Of a DNA stretch of 64,000 nucleotides, positions 54,173 to 64,000 are shown in pieces; the first letter of the stretch is position 1, and each line of letters opens with the position of its first letter. The notes below the pieces were generated by a model. The model had not been told where the DNA came from. It saw only the letters and a program-made list of their open reading frames with translations, and made no database searches. The position numbers and the translations under genes were made by a program. Source of the stretch: Rhineura floridana (Eukaryota; Chordata; Lepidosauria; Squamata; Rhineuridae); assembly GCF_030035675.1 (NCBI RefSeq), contig NC_084483.1, positions 6,405,501-6,469,500 of the forward strand. Reading direction: 5' to 3'.

Positions 54173-55460
54173 AGTGCCTTGACTACCCATAGCTTTCTCA
54201 GTTTACTGTAATACTAGATTCACAGAGAGTTTCATCAGCAACACTGGAAGGTTTTATAACTGCTATTCCAAGTCTATGATGAACCCTGGAGTAACATACT
54301 GTATTCCTGAAAGGAGACTATCTCAGCTTTCTGGCACATATGCTTCAAACCCCAGAATACTATGGATATAGATGGTGCTCATCACAAAAACCTCCAAAGC
54401 AAGCTGGTATTTAATGCTGGAGCAAGCTAATTTGGAGCAAAATAACTTTGTGAAGAAGCCGTTTGGCTGCTGTCAAATGAAGCAGTCTAAGTGCAGCAGA
54501 CCCATTTTCTTTAAATGCTGCTAACATTGATCACCAAGGATGTTTGTCAAAGGAATAAACACAGCAGATGATTACACAGTGAACATTTGCAGAGCACACT
54601 TCTGTCATTCCTGGGGTTTATTCACTATTAATTTGATGTATGTTTCTCTTATAGAATGCATAATGCCTTTTTTCTTTTTGGTGACTGTCCTTTATTTGAG
54701 CCTTTCCCCACCTTCCATTAGTTTGCATCTTTCTTCATATTTCATCCTTTGTGGCTTCATTAATCTTGGTTCAGAAAGAAAAAATAAAGTTTTTTCCTGA
54801 TTCACAAAAATATATTTTTTAAAAAGAAAAAAAACTGTACAATGGTAATGCAAAGCAACTCAGAAGATCACATTTAAACTCTTCATTTTCAATTGTTTTG
54901 ATTGTTTTCAAAGCCATGACAAATTGTTAGATCCCAAATTAAGACAGCTGTCCTGGGCAAAATGGGCCAGGTGGTTACCGTAATTTAACAATAGACAAAT
55001 GTCCACCCAGTGAAACCGGCACTGTCACTGATGTCATCAGCAAGCATGTAAATCAGAATTACCTCATTGGCTTCCTTGGAACTATGCCAATTTAAACCAG
55101 CTGAGCAATTGCCCAGGTTAATGTCAGTTACAGCAATGAATCTTACTATGTTCTTAGCTTAAAAGACTGCAAGGGGGGCACTAGGGTCATTAAGTCCATA
55201 ACTGAAAGACATTTGAAGTGAATTCCTTTGCTTTGGTCTCCACCAACCATGCCTGGTCTGTGTTACAACCTCTGGAAAGATATATTTAGCAAGATCAGGG
55301 TTCATACATACAAAGCCCAGTTGTGACTTCAAACTGGCACATCGTGGGAAGCTCTCCACATTACTACTGATGTAGATCATTTGCTCCACTATTTTCAATA
55401 GTTCAGTAAGCACAGGTAGTGTAACTATCTGCCTTAGAGCCTAAATGGCCACCATTACAA
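54173..55460. other. Unassigned sequence
   Basis: No recognised repeat or exon. AT-rich near 54,775-54,840. Confidence 0.5.
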
Positions 55461-55694
55461 GACAGCCAGTGTGGTGTAGTGGTTAAGGTGTTGGACTGTG
55501 ACCTGGGAGACCAGGGTTTGAATCCCCACACAGCCATGAAGCTCACTGGGTGACCTTGGGCCAGTCACTGCCTCTCAGCCTCAGAGGAAGGCAATGGTAA
55601 ACCCCCTCTGAATACCGCTTACCATAAAAAGCCTATTCATAGGGTCTCCATAAGTCGGGATCAACTTGAAGGCAGTACATCATCATCATCATTA
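55461..55694 (+). mobile_element. Sauria SINE (tRNA head, BovB-type tail)
   Basis: Squamate SINE. The tRNA-derived head has an A box (tggtgtagtggttaagg, about 55,471-55,487) and a B box (ggtttgaatcc, about 55,515-55,525). The body ctcactgggtgaccttgggc, cagcctcagaggaaggcaat follows, then the tail shared with BovB (ccataagtcgggatcaactt, gaaggcagtac) and (ATC)n. It looks complete. It depends on BovB for mobility, by family knowledge. Confidence 0.93.
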
Positions 55695-56027
55695 CAAGAG
55701 AAGCAAAAATACTTTAAATTCTTCAGTGCATTTTTTTCACAAAGGCTCCACAATTCTAGGGTAGTTGTAATGAAGCAATTTCTGGAAAAGAAATCTGGAA
55801 AACCCTCTGGCAGCAGTATTCCTGTCATCTTATATGGAAGTCACAGAAATCACTGTTCTACCATCCAAATGCATTTGCTTTTGAAAATCTATTAATTTCT
55901 TTGGGTGGGGATATACATGCATCCACTCAAAAAGGGAATAATTTCCAAGCTCACTTAAGTTTATATAATGAAATAAAATAAAATAAAAATTTGCACTATT
56001 GCTGATCCTCTTAAAGATTACATACCT

Positions 56028-56083
<56 letters not shown>

Positions 56084-57460
56084 TCAAATCCCAGAACATT
56101 AAGGATGTGTAGGTCACAAAGACCTCCAAAGAGAGTATATGTATAATGGAGCAATATTACACATTTGGAATACAAATGCTGTCTAAGTTTGTATCTTGTT
56201 TGTCCTTGTAACAAACAGATATGTGAGAGGGCTAATGACTTTCTCAAGATCAACTAGACTCAGTTAGTATTTGGAAAAAGAAAATTGTACACCACCGTTA
56301 AGACCATACCACTTAAGAATACAAGTGTCTAATCCTTCCCCATGTTTTTTTTTAAACCCTTGCACACAGCACACAGGGAGAAAGAACCTTCTAGGCCTGC
56401 TAGCTTCACAGGCAGATTTCTGACATGAAGAAATATTTGATCTTGTGATTTTTCATTTGCTTTCTAAAATGGTAGGGATCTAGAAAAACAATGCCATGTG
56501 CTATTCTGAATGTGGAAATTAGTCCTGTTACATTATCTTCTAGATGACACTGACATGAGAGACCTAGATCTGTTATTGAAGTTTTATAATATTTCACTCT
56601 CTCTGCTTTTGGGACTTCACCTGTGCCATGTATCCATATAAGTAGCCAGAACAAATAAATCCCTAATCAGGAACTACCTTCAACTAATTTGAGCAACAGT
56701 TTGAAGGGCCAGAAACAAGGGCTTAGCCCTCTGATACTCTCCTATGTCAAGAAAAGGGCTTCTCCCCAATATGAACAGCAAGCAACAGAGACATTGCCAG
56801 AGCTCTGTTATGCTGCATTCCAGCTGTTCATTCTTGCCTTCCCTTGTCTCATACAAGAGATTCAGGAACCATGGTGCAAACGGGAAAGACTATGCAAAAG
56901 GTTCTGTTCTGCTGAGGAGGGAAGAGGGAGCTAAACAGCATTCTACCTGTTCCTTAAGTGGATAATATAGGGATGTTTGGATCAGGTGCTATGCTAGTGT
57001 CCATATAGAATCCCTGAAATATCTTCCTATTGCTACAATAAATATTCTTCACAAATAAAAAATGTGTCCCAGCACTGTCTATAATGGGACCTCCCCCTTA
57101 GGTCTTATATCCAAACCTTTCAATACAACCCCTGGACTGTCTTTTAGAAAGGTTGTCACAACCCATAGGTTGGAGGGGAAACCTAATGTCATAACGTCCC
57201 TATAGAAAAGAAGACAAACAAGAGGTGTAGTTGCTTTGTCATCATTGTGTTTTTGTAATGGTGGTATTTATTATTATAATTATTAAATATGCCATCCATC
57301 TAATTCCTTGTGTTCATGCTAAATTTTCTATTAACTTGATCTTTACATATGTAAAAACACACTCTCTGCATAGAGAAGGAGTGAGGGGAAAGGTCACTGT
57401 GTTTCCCTTCCTGTAGCCTGGCCTTCACATCCTCTCCATCAGTGAGGGGGGTGCAGAGGA
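55695..57460. other. Unassigned sequence with (CA)n(GA)n microsatellite
   Basis: A compound microsatellite occupies 56,027-56,078: about nine CA, then about 17 GA. Nothing else recognised. Confidence 0.5.
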
Positions 57461-57990
57461 TTGGCTGGCGCTATATGTCTCTTCCCCCCAATAAATCATG
57501 CCATTTCTTCTTATTTTACTATCCTAACTAGTCCCCCGATACGTAGAGCTTTTATGGAAATTAGGTTCCAGACGATGACTACAGCCTTTTTGGAGGGCAG
57601 ATACAAGGGAATTCCGAGAGTGGAGCGTTATTGTGTCTGTGAAAACAAGGCGATAGAGGACCTTGTTCATTATATGTTAAAGTGCCCACTGTATAACAAC
57701 CCCAGACACAAATTCTTGGATCCCTTGATTAGCCCTAGGGCGGGGCTTCCCCCCGATATCTTAATAGCTGATCTATTGGCGGACAACCAAAATACGGTCA
57801 CAATCGCGGTGGCCAATTTTGCCCTTGCCGCCAAAAACATTAGAGCAAAATTCGTCAAAGCCCAACAGCATTAAATTTTTGGCCAGTTTGAAACTGTCTT
57901 GTCTGGATATAATTGTATTGTATTGCATTGTATGTCATAGTTTGTTATGTAATGGCCTATGGCTAAAAGCAAATAAAGCAAAAATTGAAT
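57461..57990 (+). mobile_element. LINE ORF2 C-terminus with zinc-binding motif, clade unclear
   Basis: A 137-codon frame (57,461-57,874) has RRAFMEIRFQTMTTAFLEGR, YKGIPRVERYCVCENKAIED and LVHYMLKCPLY. The C-x-C-x9-H-x4-C pattern resembles the C-terminal zinc motif after the RT of several non-LTR clades. The frame starts with non-homologous residues, so the element is 5'-truncated near 57,500. The 3' UTR ends gtaatggcctatggctaaaa, gcaaataaagc. The open frame of about 115 homologous codons suggests a fairly recent insertion. Confidence 0.65.
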
Positions 57991-58547
57991 TTGACTGGGG
58001 AGAGGAATTTGTATGAAAGCAACATACATCATAGAATTGTCCCTGCAAAAGTTCACAAGGATTGGTGCATGAATGAAAAAAAAATGTGGATTTCGGGGGA
58101 TTTTTTTCCTGCTCAATTCACAAATACCATTTATCTGGTATTTCCTATATTTCCCCTTTAGTTACTAGCATTTAAAAGCCAGCATTTTCATATTCACCTG
58201 TAAAAATAAAGGATGGGTCATTGTGATTTTGTTTTATATGGTACATTTAAATCTAGCAGTCCCAGGAAAAATCTAACAGTCCTATCCTATAGTCCCAAAT
58301 ATGCCCTTATACTTTCATACCTGCTTATCCAGAATGATGACCTGGGGTTGTCTGGGAAGTGGACCTTCTCTCACTCCATTAGCGGGCTGGATCTGGACAG
58401 AGATGTTGTAAGGCCTGACATATAGGCAACTTCCCTGAGTTCGGCTGCTTCCGTTTCTTGAACGTGAAAAATGTTGAGAAGGAAACCATCATTAATGGTT
58501 ATTAATTCAGAATACATCTGTAATAATCACTAGGCATCCTGGTGAGC
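57991..58547. other. Unassigned sequence
   Basis: Nothing recognised. Confidence 0.5.
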
Positions 58548-58985
58548 AGGGATGGAAAGATCTGTCAGTTTCGGTTCCCTGAGTTTCTCATTTTTCAAAT
58601 CTGAAATTCAGTTCTCCACATTTCTGCAGCAATTTGTAATTTTTTTAAAAAATCCTCATGAAAATTCTTCAGCATTTTAGTTTGAATTTCTCCAAATAAA
58701 CACATTCTTGTATGCAGTTTTGACTACGCTACACATTTTGCACACAGTTTCTCCTAATATAATGCATTTTGTGTGTTATTTTCACTTATATTCATTTTTA
58801 TGCACACTTGCCACTAATATATGTATTTTTGTAAACTTTAGTTGGTTGACAAAATCCAAAAATTCAGATAAAGTAAATGCAAATTTCAAAGTGTGGCTGT
58901 TTCATTTCTCATGTTTCAGAAAGTGCAAATTTGATAGATTAAGCTTTAAATGGTAACTGAACTGAATTTCTCTCCTTCCTTACCC
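58548..58985 (+). mobile_element. hAT-like non-autonomous DNA transposon (family 2, copy 2)
   Basis: Begins CAGGGATGG; full-length alignment to the reverse complement of 17,258-17,693. The right terminus is decayed (acccacaggg). No ORF. Confidence 0.7.
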
Positions 58986-59756
58986 ACAGGGGAAGTACGA
59001 ATTGAGGGGAGGAGACAACAACACACAGTGTGAATACATTCCATCAAGCACCACCCACTAGACTGGATGGCAAACAGTGGGAAAGATTCCAGAGGCACCT
59101 AGCGGTGAACTTCAGTAATACCCATACAACTATCTTTCTGGAATCTACCATTAGGAATCTTCCTCCATCCCCAAAACGATTAGTAAATCCACTGAACTAG
59201 CCAATTCTTCTGTAGAAGTCTCTATTTCACAGCACAGGGAATAATTTTAAAGTTGCTGCCTACGTTGTGTGCACTGTGATCCTTTACTTTTCAATTTTAC
59301 TGTGCAGATAGGCACCCCATTAAGTAAATTTATATACTAAGAGTAAAATATCGAATTCAAGTGTCCTGGGATTATGTGAATGGGAAAAAGTAACTTCATT
59401 TTGAGCCTACACAGCTTCACTTGCTTCTCAATGCTTGTTGTCATTATACTTCTTAGATATGCTTCTAAACCACTGCCACAAAGTAGTGACTTGGGATTTG
59501 ATATTGTCTTAAAATGAAACTATAAAAACCATTTATTCAGCTCTCCTGATGTTTCCTTTAAGGTGTTTACAAACAATGGATTTATTGAAAGCCTATTCAC
59601 TTTGGTTTAACTCAATTTCTTTAACAGGTTTCTCTGCATTTTAAAGGCCTTGCTGCACGATATGTTTACAAAGTTTTTGCCTTTGAATGAAAAGGAAAAA
59701 AGCCCTTAAACCACAAAGAAGCTAAAAACTAATATAAGCATAAGAACACAAGAACA
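58986..59756. other. Unassigned sequence
   Basis: Nothing recognised. Confidence 0.5.
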
Positions 59757-62117
59757 TTATTATTTTATTATTTATTTATTTGATTTATATTCCTCCCTTT
59801 CTCCCAGTAGAAGCCCAGGGCAGCAAAAAAAAAGCACTAAAAACACTCTAAAACGTTAAAAAAACCCAGACTTTAAAATATATTAAAACACAACAACCAT
59901 TAAAAACATTAAAACAAAACATCTTTAAAACATTTTTTTAACTGCTTTAAAAACGTTTTTGAAAAGAAAGTTTAAAAATATATTAAAAAGCAATTCCAAC
60001 AGAGATGCAGACTGGGATAAGGTCTCTACTTTAAAGGCTTGTTGAAAGAGGAAGTTCTTCAGTAAGTGCCAAAAAGATAACAGAGATGGTGCCTGTCTAA
60101 TATTTAAGGGGAGGGAATTCCAAAGGGTTGGTGACACTACACTAAAGGTCCGTTTCCTAGGTTGTGCGGAATGGACCTCCTGATAAGACGGTATCTGTAG
60201 GAAGCCCTCACCTGCAGACCGCAATGATTGACTGGGTATATAAGAGAGCTGTATAGGGCTTTGTACACCAAAACTAGATCCTTGAACTTAGCCCTGTAGC
60301 TAATAGGTAGCCCGTGCAATTCTTTCAGCAGCAGAGTCATATGTTGGTGATCACCTGCTCCAGTGAGCAATCTCACTGCCACATTTTGCACCAGCTGCAA
60401 CTTCCGGACCAACCTCAAGGGTAGCCCCACATACAGCACATTACAGTAATCCAACCTGGAGATTACCAGTGCATGGACAACAGTGGTCAGGGTATCCTCG
60501 TCCAGAAATGACCACAGCTGTCTTACCATCTGAAGCTGGTGAAAGGCACCCCTAGCCACTGAGGTCACCTGGGCCTCTAGCGACAAAGATGGATCCAGAA
60601 GCACCCTCAGACCACAGACCTACTCTTTCAGAGGGAGTACAACCCCATCCAAAGCAGGCAACAGACCAATTATTCAAACTTGGGAACCACCAACCCACAG
60701 CATCTCTGTCGTCCTAGGACTGAGAGTCAGTTTATTGGCCCTCAACCAGCCCACCACAGAGTCTAGGCACCAGTTCAGGGCTTGAACAGCCTCTCCAGAT
60801 TCAGATGTTACAGAGAAATAGTGCTGGGTATTATCAGCATACTTCTGACACCTTGCCCCAAATCTCCATCTCTTCATATATTTCTTCATATAGATGTTAA
60901 ACAGCATGGGGGACAAAATGGCACCCTGTGGCATCCCACGGCACAACTGCCAGGGGGCTGAAATACAATAACTCAATGCTGTTATCTGAAAACAACCCTG
61001 GAGATAGGATCAGAACCACTGTAAAACAGTGCCTCCAATACCCATCTCACCAAGTCGGTACAGAAGGATACCATGGTCAATGGTATCAAAAGCCACCAAG
61101 AGATCAAGTAAGAATAACAGAATCACACTCCCCCTGTCCTTCTCCCCATAAAGGTCATCCATCAGGGCAACCAAGGCCGATTCAGTCTCATAACCAGGCC
61201 TGAATCCAGACTGAGATGGGTCAAGATAATCTGTTTCATCCAAGAGTACTTGCAATTGCTGCGCCACAACCCTCTCAATCACCTTCCCTAAAAAGGGGGT
61301 ATTTGCAACTGGTCGGTAGTTGTCACAAACCAATGGGTCAGGGTGGGCTGTTTCAGCAGCGGTCAAATCACCACCTTTTTCAAGGTGGCTGGAACCACTC
61401 CCTCCTATAACAATGCATTGACCACACCCTGGATCCACTCAGTCAAACCCCCTCGGCAAGCTTTAATAAGCCAAGAAGGGGAAGAGTTGAGAGGACATGT
61501 TGCTGGCTGCATCGTCACAAGCACTTTGTCTATGTCATCAGACCACATCAACTGAAACTGTTCCCAAAAAGTTGCAGCAGATGTTTCACTGGACACCTCA
61601 CTGGGGACTACAGTAGATGTGGATGGGGCATCATGATTGCTATGGAGGCGAGCAATTGCAAACAATTCAAAGTGGGCCTCTGAGGGGTCTAAAACTCCAT
61701 TTCCTGGAGTTGATGTCAGCAGACCCCTGCCAATATGGAAAAGCTCCACTGGATGCTACTTGAGGATGTGATGGTGGCAGAGAAGTGGGCCTTCTTTGCA
61801 GCCCTCACTGCCACACAGTAGGAACGGTTATGATGTTCTTCTCATGCCCAGCCTCACAGCATGTCTTTCGCCACTTGAGGTCTAGCCATAGTCCAGCCTA
61901 TTTCATTGCCCTTAACTCACTGCTAAGGTGCAAACTGGGCTTCACAATGCTGGAGAGAGAGCTCAGAGGCAACCATGTCAAGAGCCCGATGCGCCTTGCT
62001 GTTCCACAGCATGACAGGTGCTTCAACAGGGTCACCTGATCTATATACTGGGAACTCCCCCAGGGCATTCAGGAATCCAGTGGATTCCATTAGTCTCTGG
62101 GGGTGGATTATCTTAAT
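59757..62117 (-). mobile_element. L2 LINE (lineage B), 3' end through RT
   Basis: Read right to left. RT N-terminal blocks include LGKVIERVVAQQLQVLLDET, DYLDPSQSGFRPGYETESAL and LLDLLVAFDTIDHGILLYRL (61,010-61,300). The palm has GMPQGAILSPMLFNIYMKK and the active site is YADN, not YADD (frame 60,674-60,976), so the second catalytic Asp is lost. VISRLDYCNVLYVGLPLRLV and RKLQLVQNVAVRLLTGAGDH lie at 60,350-60,480, with the C-terminal RTFSVVSPTLWNSLPLNIRQ near 60,095-60,160. The 3' end gccctgggcttctactggga, gaaagggaggaatataaatc and (AAAT)n is at 59,757-59,826. Several frame breaks. The linker upstream of RT (61,405-62,117) is also recognisable. Confidence 0.9.
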
Positions 62118-62845
62118 CTGTTAAATTGCTGATCTGCTAACTAAAATATGTAACTTGTCCCTTGGGTCCTCCTCCGTGCCTGAGGACTGGAGAGTGGCAA
62201 ATGTAACGCCAATATTCAAAAAGGGATCCAGAGGGGATCCCGGAAATTACAGGCCAGTTAGCTTAACTTCTGTCTCTGGAAAACTGGTAGAAAGTATTAT
62301 TAAAGCTAGATTAACTAAGCACATAGAAGAACAAGCCTTGCTGAAGCAGAGCCAGCATGGTTTCTGCAAGGGAAAGTCCTGTCTCAGTAACCTATTAGAA
62401 TTCTTTCAGAGTGTCAACAAGCATATAGATAGAGGTGATCCAGTGGACATAGTGTACTTAGACTTTCAAAAAGCTTTTGACAAGGTACCTCACCAAAGAC
62501 TTCTGAGGAAGCTTAGCAGTCATGGAATAAGAGGAGAGGTCCTCTTGTGGATAAGGAATTAGTTAAGAAGCAGAAAGCAGAGAGTAGGAATAAACGGACA
62601 GTTCATGGAGGACAGGGCTATCAATGGCTACTAGCCATGATGGCTGTGCTCTGCCACCCTAGTCAGAGGCAGCATGCTTCTGAAAACCAGTTGCCGGAAG
62701 CCTCAGGAGGGGAGAGTGTTCTTGCACTCGGGTCCTGCTTGCGGGCTTCCCCCAGGCACTTGGTTGGTCACTGTGAGAACAGGATGCTGGACTAGATGGG
62801 CCACTGGCCTGATCCAGCAGGCTCTTCTTATGTTCTTATGTTCAT
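62118..62845 (+). mobile_element. CR1 LINE with 899-bp internal deletion, nested in L2
   Basis: RT start: ADLLTKICNLSLGSSSVPED-type block, then WRVANVTPIFKKGSRGDPGN, YRPVSLTSVSGKLVESIIKA and [20 protein letters not shown] (to 62,510), and a TAG at 62,560-62,562. At 62,602-62,604 the sequence jumps to MEDRAINGY and the 3' UTR. Compared with 1-1,300, the segment from 147 to 1,045 is missing, with TTC at both edges. It otherwise nearly matches that copy. It ends in TTCTTATG repeats at 62,843. Confidence 0.92.
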
Positions 62846-64000
62846 CACTCTTGTAAGGGAGGATCACAGCTATAAGTTTAAACTTCACTAGGAAGTGGTC
62901 TGACCATGACAATGGGGTGACATCCACCCCCCCTATCTCCAGACCACTCCTTCCTCCATTTGGAGCAAAAACCAGGTCGAGGGTGTGCCCTGTCTGATGC
63001 ATCAGGCCGGTGACAACTTGAGATAGCCCCATGGTCATCATGGAGGCCATGAAGTCCCAAGCTGGAGCACTACAGGCAGCCTCAGCAAGTACATTGAAAT
63101 CACCCAGGACTATCATTCTGGGCTCCTCCAATACCACAGCCAAGATGACCTCTGCCAGCTTGGTCAGAGAAGCTGCTGGGCATCAGGGTGGACGGTACAC
63201 CAACAGCAACCCTAGTTTACTGTCTCCTTGGCCTAACACCAGGTGCAGGCCCTCATAGCCAGCTCCAAGATAGAGTGGTTTCCTGGTGACAGAGATGGAA
63301 GTTCTGTAGACCACAGCAGCTCCTCCCCCACATCCCTGAAGACTGTGCTGGTGTTGCACCGAGTATCCAGATGGGGAAAGCTGGTCTTATTGTGTACCAA
63401 TCTGGTGTTAAACAACAACACACACAGGCCAGTGGGCACAGCTGTGCAAATGTGCAATGAGGAACCCATCCATGAGAGGAGTGGGAGCAAGGAACAAGGC
63501 GTAGATAGCCTTGCCCTCATTTTCTATGGTAGTTCACCAATTCCCCATGGCTATTCTCCCTCTACCCATGATCACTGAAATTGGGGTGGCATCACCCATG
63601 TTCCTCCTTACTGAGACTCCTACTAAATACCTGATATGAACCCGAGAAGAGCCCACCAACAAAACCACCTTGAACCAATTATCCCAGTAGGCCTCTGAGA
63701 GAATTGGGAACAGTCAGACCCACTCAATATTTTTCACACTGTGCACATCTACTCCCCCCTGTCTCACATGCAGGGAGGGCCAACCTTCTGCCAGTTAAAG
63801 TCTCTAGCTCTGAAGGCATCTGGAGACTTTCTCCTATCGTTTACTACATGGGATCACACCCTGTGCAGCAACTACACATGCACCATACACCCTCCCCACA
63901 ACCAATCTCCTCCAGATTGGTTTTTTAAAAAATAGAAAAGGGTAGTGCCCTCACCCTTGGGACTCCAAGTTTCCCAAGGGGAAACTTCCTTTGGTGTCAC
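62846..64000 (-). mobile_element. L2 LINE (lineage B), endonuclease and 5' part, running past window edge
   Basis: The endonuclease frame 62,703-63,143 includes MIVLGDFNVLAEAACSAPAW, MMTMGLSQVVTGLMHQTGHT, LDLVFAPNGG and WSDHFLVKFKLI (catalytic D, N and DH motifs present). The N-terminal part is decayed across 63,145-63,520 (GNHSILELAMRAC). Sequence beyond about 63,800 is probably 5' UTR/ORF1 spacer but is not identifiable. Joined to 59,757-62,117 it is the longest L2 in the window. Confidence 0.8.

Noticed and set aside
55461-55540. Possible functional tRNA gene
   Set aside because: A and B boxes are present, but the sequence continues into a SINE body and BovB-type tail and has no tRNA cloverleaf 3' half.
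1-64000. CRISPR arrays, bacterial operons or origins
   Set aside because: No regularly spaced repeats of that type. Composition and repeat content are those of a vertebrate chromosome.

Overview
The window is repeat-dense vertebrate chromosomal DNA, almost certainly from a squamate reptile (lizard or snake). The evidence is the mix of elements: a tRNA-derived SINE with a BovB-type tail (Sauria SINE), a 5S-rRNA-derived SINE, a BovB/RTE LINE, CR1 and several L2 lineages, L1, PIF/Harbinger and hAT relics, a Ty1/copia relic and a hammerhead-like motif of the Penelope type. I could not recognise any host gene or exon. Every long reading frame I could assign belongs to a transposable element.

Layout. 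1-7.5 kb: a CR1 3' half, ancient L2-like pieces, the 5S SINE, a 264-bp inverted repeat, a purine-rich tandem array and a foldback element carrying a 203-bp hAT MITE. 8.8-14.5 kb: a nearly complete CR1 on the minus strand, split by a 1.9-kb L2 and a short CR1. 14.8-16.8 kb: copy A of an ORF1-only L1-like element. 17-21.9 kb: a hAT relic and L2 3' ends. 22-27.8 kb: a broken Harbinger transposase, a hammerhead-like motif and an old L1 on the minus strand, split by ORF1-only copy B. 28-44 kb: mostly unassigned sequence with CR1 and L2 tails, LTR-like fossils and a broken Ty1/copia fossil. 44.4-50.6 kb: a BovB LINE split by ORF1-only copy C and by an L2 segment, followed by an inverted BovB/CR1 patchwork. 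51.7-54.2 kb: a CR1 3' end and an inverted second copy of the purine-array repeat. 55.5 kb: Sauria SINE. 57.5 kb: C-terminus of another LINE. 58.5 kb: second hAT copy. 59.8-63.9 kb: a long minus-strand L2 interrupted by an internally deleted CR1.

The most interesting system is the ORF1-only family. Three copies (14,780-16,772; 23,656-25,605; 45,509-47,649) each have the same 5' end, one uninterrupted ORF resembling L1 ORF1p (coiled coil, then RRM-like and C-terminal domains), a 3' UTR ending in an A-rich tail, and perfect 17-18 bp target-site duplications. None has an ORF2. They look like a squamate counterpart of the mammalian half-L1 (HAL1) design. Two copies carry a variable-number 13-residue coding repeat between the coiled coil and the RRM-like domain. 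All assignments come from reading motifs and comparing copies inside this window; no database search was run.
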